DNA from: Hofstenia miamia
Lineage: Eukaryota; Xenacoelomorpha; Acoela; Hofsteniidae
Reading direction: 5' to 3'
Assembly: GCA_900660155.1 (NCBI GenBank)
Contig: CABFPE010000240.1
Span: 884,668 to 948,667 of the forward strand
Length of the DNA: 64,000 nt
The notes under the pieces were generated by a model. It saw only the letters and a program-made list of their open reading frames with translations, did no database searches and was not told the DNA's origin. Position numbers and translations under genes: made by a program. Position 1 is the stretch's first letter. Every line of letters starts with the position of its first letter. Of the stretch, positions 43,001 through 49,000 are shown in pieces.

Positions 43001-46000
43001 TAACTTTGCGCAAAAACATGACAGTTCATCCGTCTGTCGAATTCAATATAAAATATTAGCTCCTTATTACAGAATTCAAATGCATATGCTATCAATATTA
43101 TTTAAGTGTAAATCTGGTACACCTTCTCTTTCATTTTTAAAACAATATATTAAGTTAAATGAACGTTCTCAAAAATTTTTATGCTTAGATAAACATTCAA
43201 ATAATTTTCACCAGATAGCAACTAAAATTTGGAATAACTTAGACCATGAAATTAAAATGGAAATTAACTACAAAAAATTTAGAAAAAAAGTGCGAACATT
43301 CCTCTTTCACAGACAATGCATACTTAATGACAACAATACACTACACTCCTTTGAAAATTTCAAATTTCGTATGATCCTAGATAATGTACACACACACACA
43401 CACATCCCCAACAAACACACACCACACAATAATATATTATATGTTACTATTAATTTGTAAATAGTTTTTTTAGTTTATAGTCTTGTACTAAAGAATTTTT
43501 GCAATAAATTGCTTTTGACTCCATATGTTAGTACATTTATTCGAGATTGTTTCAAAAGCACGTAGATTCAGGGCCAAATAAATTGAAAAAAAACTTTATT
43601 GAACCTTAACTTAAGAAAACTCCGAGGAGAATTTAAAATGACTATTTAACTTATTTTTTTATTCAAAGCTAAAATACAATTTTATAAAAGAACTATATAA
43701 ATTAATCATCCGAAATTTAGTATATTAGACGTTCAATTATGAGCATTTTTTAATGTTTCAAATGACCAGCTTTGGTAATATTTATATCCATATCATTTCA
43801 TATTTGAGTTTATATTTCGTTATTAATAAATTGTTTTGAGCAACAATCTTACTTTATACATCTTTTCATTATTTAACAGAATTCTGTCAAATCGTTAGGA
43901 TATCTAACAAATCTTTGAAAACATTCTTAATATTTACAACCAATACATCATATTGGTACGGACCCTGATACGGGTCGCGATCGCATTGGTGCAATACAAC
44001 TGAGCAAGAGAAATATCAGCAAGGTTTAGATTGGTTGATCAAGAAATTACTGATGTTACTCCCCAATCGATTTGAGAAGGATCCAAGACGTTAAGTAACA
44101 AAAATGAAATTATTAGGATTAGAGTATCAGGGAATGGTTGGAGAGAAATCAAAGACGATAAATATTGCGAATCAAGGGCTGTTTCGGGTAATACATTTCC
44201 TGGTCGGGTTCTGGTCCATGCTAAATCCATATTGTCACTCTCTAATAACCAGTAATCACAATTTCACTAAAAAATTCATGAAAGCCATACCATGTTCTAT
44301 AATACCAAATCGAACCCGCTGATTTCATTTCTGCAGTTCCTTTTCGTCTATCACCTTTCGATTTCTTGTAAATGGGACTTGTCTCATGGAAATGTGCATG
44401 TGCTTATTTTTGGGAGAAATTTTTGCCAAAATTACATATATGTAAAGAAGATTCAATTTTGTGAAAAGCTTGTGATTTTATCAGGAAACTTAGTACAGCA
44501 GAATATACCTATTACAAATTCTTACTTATTTCAAAATAGTTACATGTGCAGTTGCTGATAGGAAAACATGGTTTATCCTTAATTTTCCAACACTTAATCA
44601 ATGATAACGGTCGTAACGGAAAAAATCTAGATTTCATTCGAAAGCTTATTTTTCAGTTTTGAAAAAGGTATCAATGCAATAGGTGATCATAATTCATGAA
44701 AATAAGAGTTTCTTAGATTCCTCTTTTGTTTATTTAACTCTAGGCGCGTCAGGTAGAAGCATCCCGGAAATATCAACAAAATGCTTTCAACGAAAGACTT
44801 ATGCATCAATATTTGCCCAATTTTGTTGGATTTTGCAGCCATATACATCAGACGATCTTCATGAACAAAATTTTTAGAAAACTATAATTTTGTAGACATT
44901 AAGCAGATTTCAATTCAAAACAATGGCACTTTTCATAATATTTGCCAAGAAATTGCTCTATATTGATACGCTATTTTGGTTACATTGATGAATAGCATTA
45001 CTTAAAACTGAGAAAATAAGCTTTCGAATCAAATCAAGCATTTTGCTGTGAAATTGAAATTACGACTGTTAGCATTGATTAAGTGTCAGAAAATTAAAGA
45101 TAAACCCTGTTTTCTTGTCAGTCACTCCACATGCAAAATCTTAAAATAATTAAGAATTGTTAATACATGTAGGTATACTCCGTTGCACAAAGTTTGTTAA
45201 TAACATCATATGCTTCTCATAAAAATGAATCTTATTAACATAGATGTAATTCTGGCAAATATTTCTCCCAAACATGAGTAAATGCATATGTACACGTGGA
45301 ATGTCCCACTTAAAAGAATCTGGAAGGTGATAGCCGAAAATGGACAGCAGAATTAGTATGGAACAAGGTCTGGCTTTTAAGAATTTTTGTGATTTTAGGT
45401 TCTACTTGATCCAATTTCCAATTTCTACGACATCATTCGACATTGCAATATAATGTTTGTTATCTCTCAGATTGTATACAAATACTGTATATATAATAAC
45501 AAAAATTAAGGTGATCCGAACTGAACCATCTTATTAAATGAGCTGCACAGTTGTCGATTTATTTATAAAATTTCTAGCTAAAGAGCAAATAACTACCAAC
45601 GCTTTCTAAAATCTAAACAAACTTAGAGTTATTCAAATAGTCGAACACGATAAGGGACGCTTGCCAAGAAATAACAAAAACTCAATTATACACGAATGAA
45701 CAAAATAACAAGATGAAAAGCTATCAAACCGTTGACAGTTTCTTAAATGTTTTCTGGCCGTGATAGCGCACTATCAATATCAAGTGGATGGTAGTAAGTA
45801 AAACTTCTGTGATTTCAAACATGCTGACATATTACTTAGAAATGAACAGATTGATACCGGAGGAGCAGACCAAATGTAGGAATGTGAATATCTGTTAAAA
45901 ATATTTTTAACGGGTAGTTAAACTACAAGAACTCATATGATAGCATATTACATAATGCTACTATGAACATTAAAGCCAATGAATCTACACAGTTAGGGTC

Positions 46001-49000
46001 CTAGATAGCGAAATAAGAAACTCCCAAACTGAGGTTTAAATACTGCAAATTCAAGAGACAGCTCAGCACCATTAGTGTTTGTAGTGAGCTTAGTACCAAT
46101 TGCAGAAATGTTGGAGGAGACGGGTGTAGGGGATAAGGTTAAAAAAGAATGGCAGAATATTGAGTCACTATGGTACATGGGCGACATGAAAAGAAATGCT
46201 AGTTAAAAGAAGCAAGTGGGAAAAATTTCAGAAGACAATTAGCAAATCTGAGGTGCAGTTTGATCTAGGAAAGTGTGCAACATTCATATTGATTAGAAGA
46301 AAATGCACAGAGGGGAAGTTTTGCAGACGAGCAGTGGTAGCAAAATTGAAACAATCAAGGAAGGATGTAAGTAATTAAAAGGGATAAATAAAGACAGAAC
46401 AGATCGTGAAGAGATGAAGATAAAACAAAGAAAAATAATTCAACAAATACTAGTGTTGAAATATTAATTAGGAACATTTAAGTTGAATAATAATGAAGCG
46501 AGGGAGTTAAACTGCAAAATCCAAAAGTTACTAACAGCAGAAAGAGCATTGAATATAAATGGAGATCTTGATAGATTGTATACTTTGTATTTGCAATGGT
46601 TGTCTCCTCATCAGTAAAATACAGATTATTTGAAGTTTTATAAAATTTTACATATGCCATAATGCAACTGCAGTTGATGAGTAACGATTGTTATGCGTTA
46701 CAATTTTTATATAACATTAAAATGTCACAAGTTTTCATGTTCGTGAACAAGAACACCACAGAAAATTTATGTGTGTGACCTTAGTTTCCCCTAACAGCTA
46801 ATCAATGTTGATTGCAATATCAAAGGCCATGCAATTACTGAAAATAATGCTTATTAGAAAAAAGCTTCGACTGCTTGCCACAAAAGCTAAAATTCTCAGT
46901 TTTGGAATTCAATAATTTTTGAGATAAAAGAAATATTCTTGTCAGCTGTTATCTTCTTTGCGATTTTAACCAGGAAATTTTTAAAAAGCAAGCATTATGC
47001 TGCATGTCCACGAATGGCTACCGACACAAATTTACTTACATCAAATTTCTGTTTACACCGTAGTGGGTAAACGGAAGGTAAATTATCGTAGTGCTGCAAC
47101 GACATCTAGCGATATACTATTTAATAATATTTTATCCGTTCGTAGTGAAGAAATAATTTACTTACCTTCCATTTTGTTTACATTTGAAAAATATCATAAC
47201 CTGTTAAATTTATGAATAACAAACTATAACAACGGAATTCTCCATGTATTTTTATTGTATTCATAAATTAATGTCTAAAGAATAACGACTAAGCTGGACT
47301 AAGACATTTTTCAGAGTGGTTAAATGTGGTGCGCAAATTTACTCGGATACGGATTTAATCAAACCACAAGTTGAGATGATTGACAGCCAAAATTTAGTCG
47401 CTACCGTCTGAACACATTACCGTTCTACCTCAATTCCGAAATAATTTATTTACCGTACCGTGCTCATGTGAACAGTCAACAATGTCTGGACACTACAGTG
47501 TAAACACTCAAAAAGCACGCTACGGCAACCTACTTGAAATTTAATTACCGTAGCTCGCTCGTGGAAACGCAGCATTAACGACAATAACGGTAGCGTTGAT
47601 CAAAATTTAGTAAAATAAAGATATGTTGATAAAAAAGGAAGAGGAAATAATTTAGAACTTTATGAATGCTTTATGTAATGCAAGCTTGTAGAAGTTGATG
47701 AGTCATTTCCACATAACTTCGATATTTTGTGAAATAATGCCAGCATTTGAATGGCAAAAGTGTAGATTATTACTAGAATTACAACAAGTAGAAGTCTGTG
47801 CACCATTTTTCGATAATTTCTATTGTTTTGTAATGCCGCAAACATTGAAGTCAACAAATTTTAAAAATAAATAATAAAATTATTGAACTAGATTTTAACA
47901 AGCTTAATCTAATCTAACCCGATTGGATTAATCAGTTTGAAACTGACAGGATTAACCGAAGTGGATCCAGCACTAATAAATGGTATGCATTTACAATTCC
48001 CCTAACGCGTTAACTAATTGTATTCAGGGGAGATGAGGGTCTAATTCATCTCTAGTAAGCGCTGTAGTTCACCCCAAAAGGTCTTTTATGCGTGTTAATA
48101 CCTTCCATAATATATTGTAAAATAAGTTGGGTGATTGCAGTATTTAATCCTCCAATTGATTAGATCCGCTAATAACAATGAATACAAACAAAAACTACAT
48201 GTATTTCTAATAAAAAATATAATCATGCAAATTGTTATCAAAAACGGAAAAAAGCGGCATTCAATTTGAATTTTAAAAAACATATAGATTTCCTTATTTT
48301 TCGCATTAACATTAAATGGGATTCTTAACAGTATTAAACATTCGCATTTATAACACAAGCAAATTTCAATTTTGTATGTATTTTAAAATAATGAATCCAT
48401 AACTACAGAATCACCCAAAAGTCATGTATCTTTAAATAAAATTAATTAATATTTCAACCAATAAGAATTTTCCACGTTGTAGCGTATATATGCGAGTTTT
48501 TATTTCTGATTTATCTTTTTTTATTTGTTTATTTTAGAAATATTATGGACTTTAAAACGAGTATCGAGATAGTTGGACTATATTACGCCAATAGCAAATC
48601 ACCAACTGCAAACTGCAACACGTCGAGCATCCAAGACGGCTTACACGTTTCACGATGACCCATTTAATCCCAATGCAGTTACTCGCCTACTGGAACGGTT
48701 TACCTCAACACGTTCTGTTCAAGACAAGCCACGTTCTGGAAGGCCAATCTTGGAAGACTTACAAGCTCAGATTGTCCTGAAGGATGTGGAAAGTCAGCAA
48801 GCTGAAGATCAATTTGGAGTCTCTAGTTCATACTCAGTCTCACGTGTCAGCGACATACCACAAAGCAGTGTGCAACGTATTTTGCGACACAAGCTTTCTC
48901 TTTATCCTTACATGCTCCAGATGAATTAGAGGCTGTCAGAGGTACACTTCCAACAACGAATGAAATTCGCCGAATTCATGAACTCAAATTTTGTGGATCT

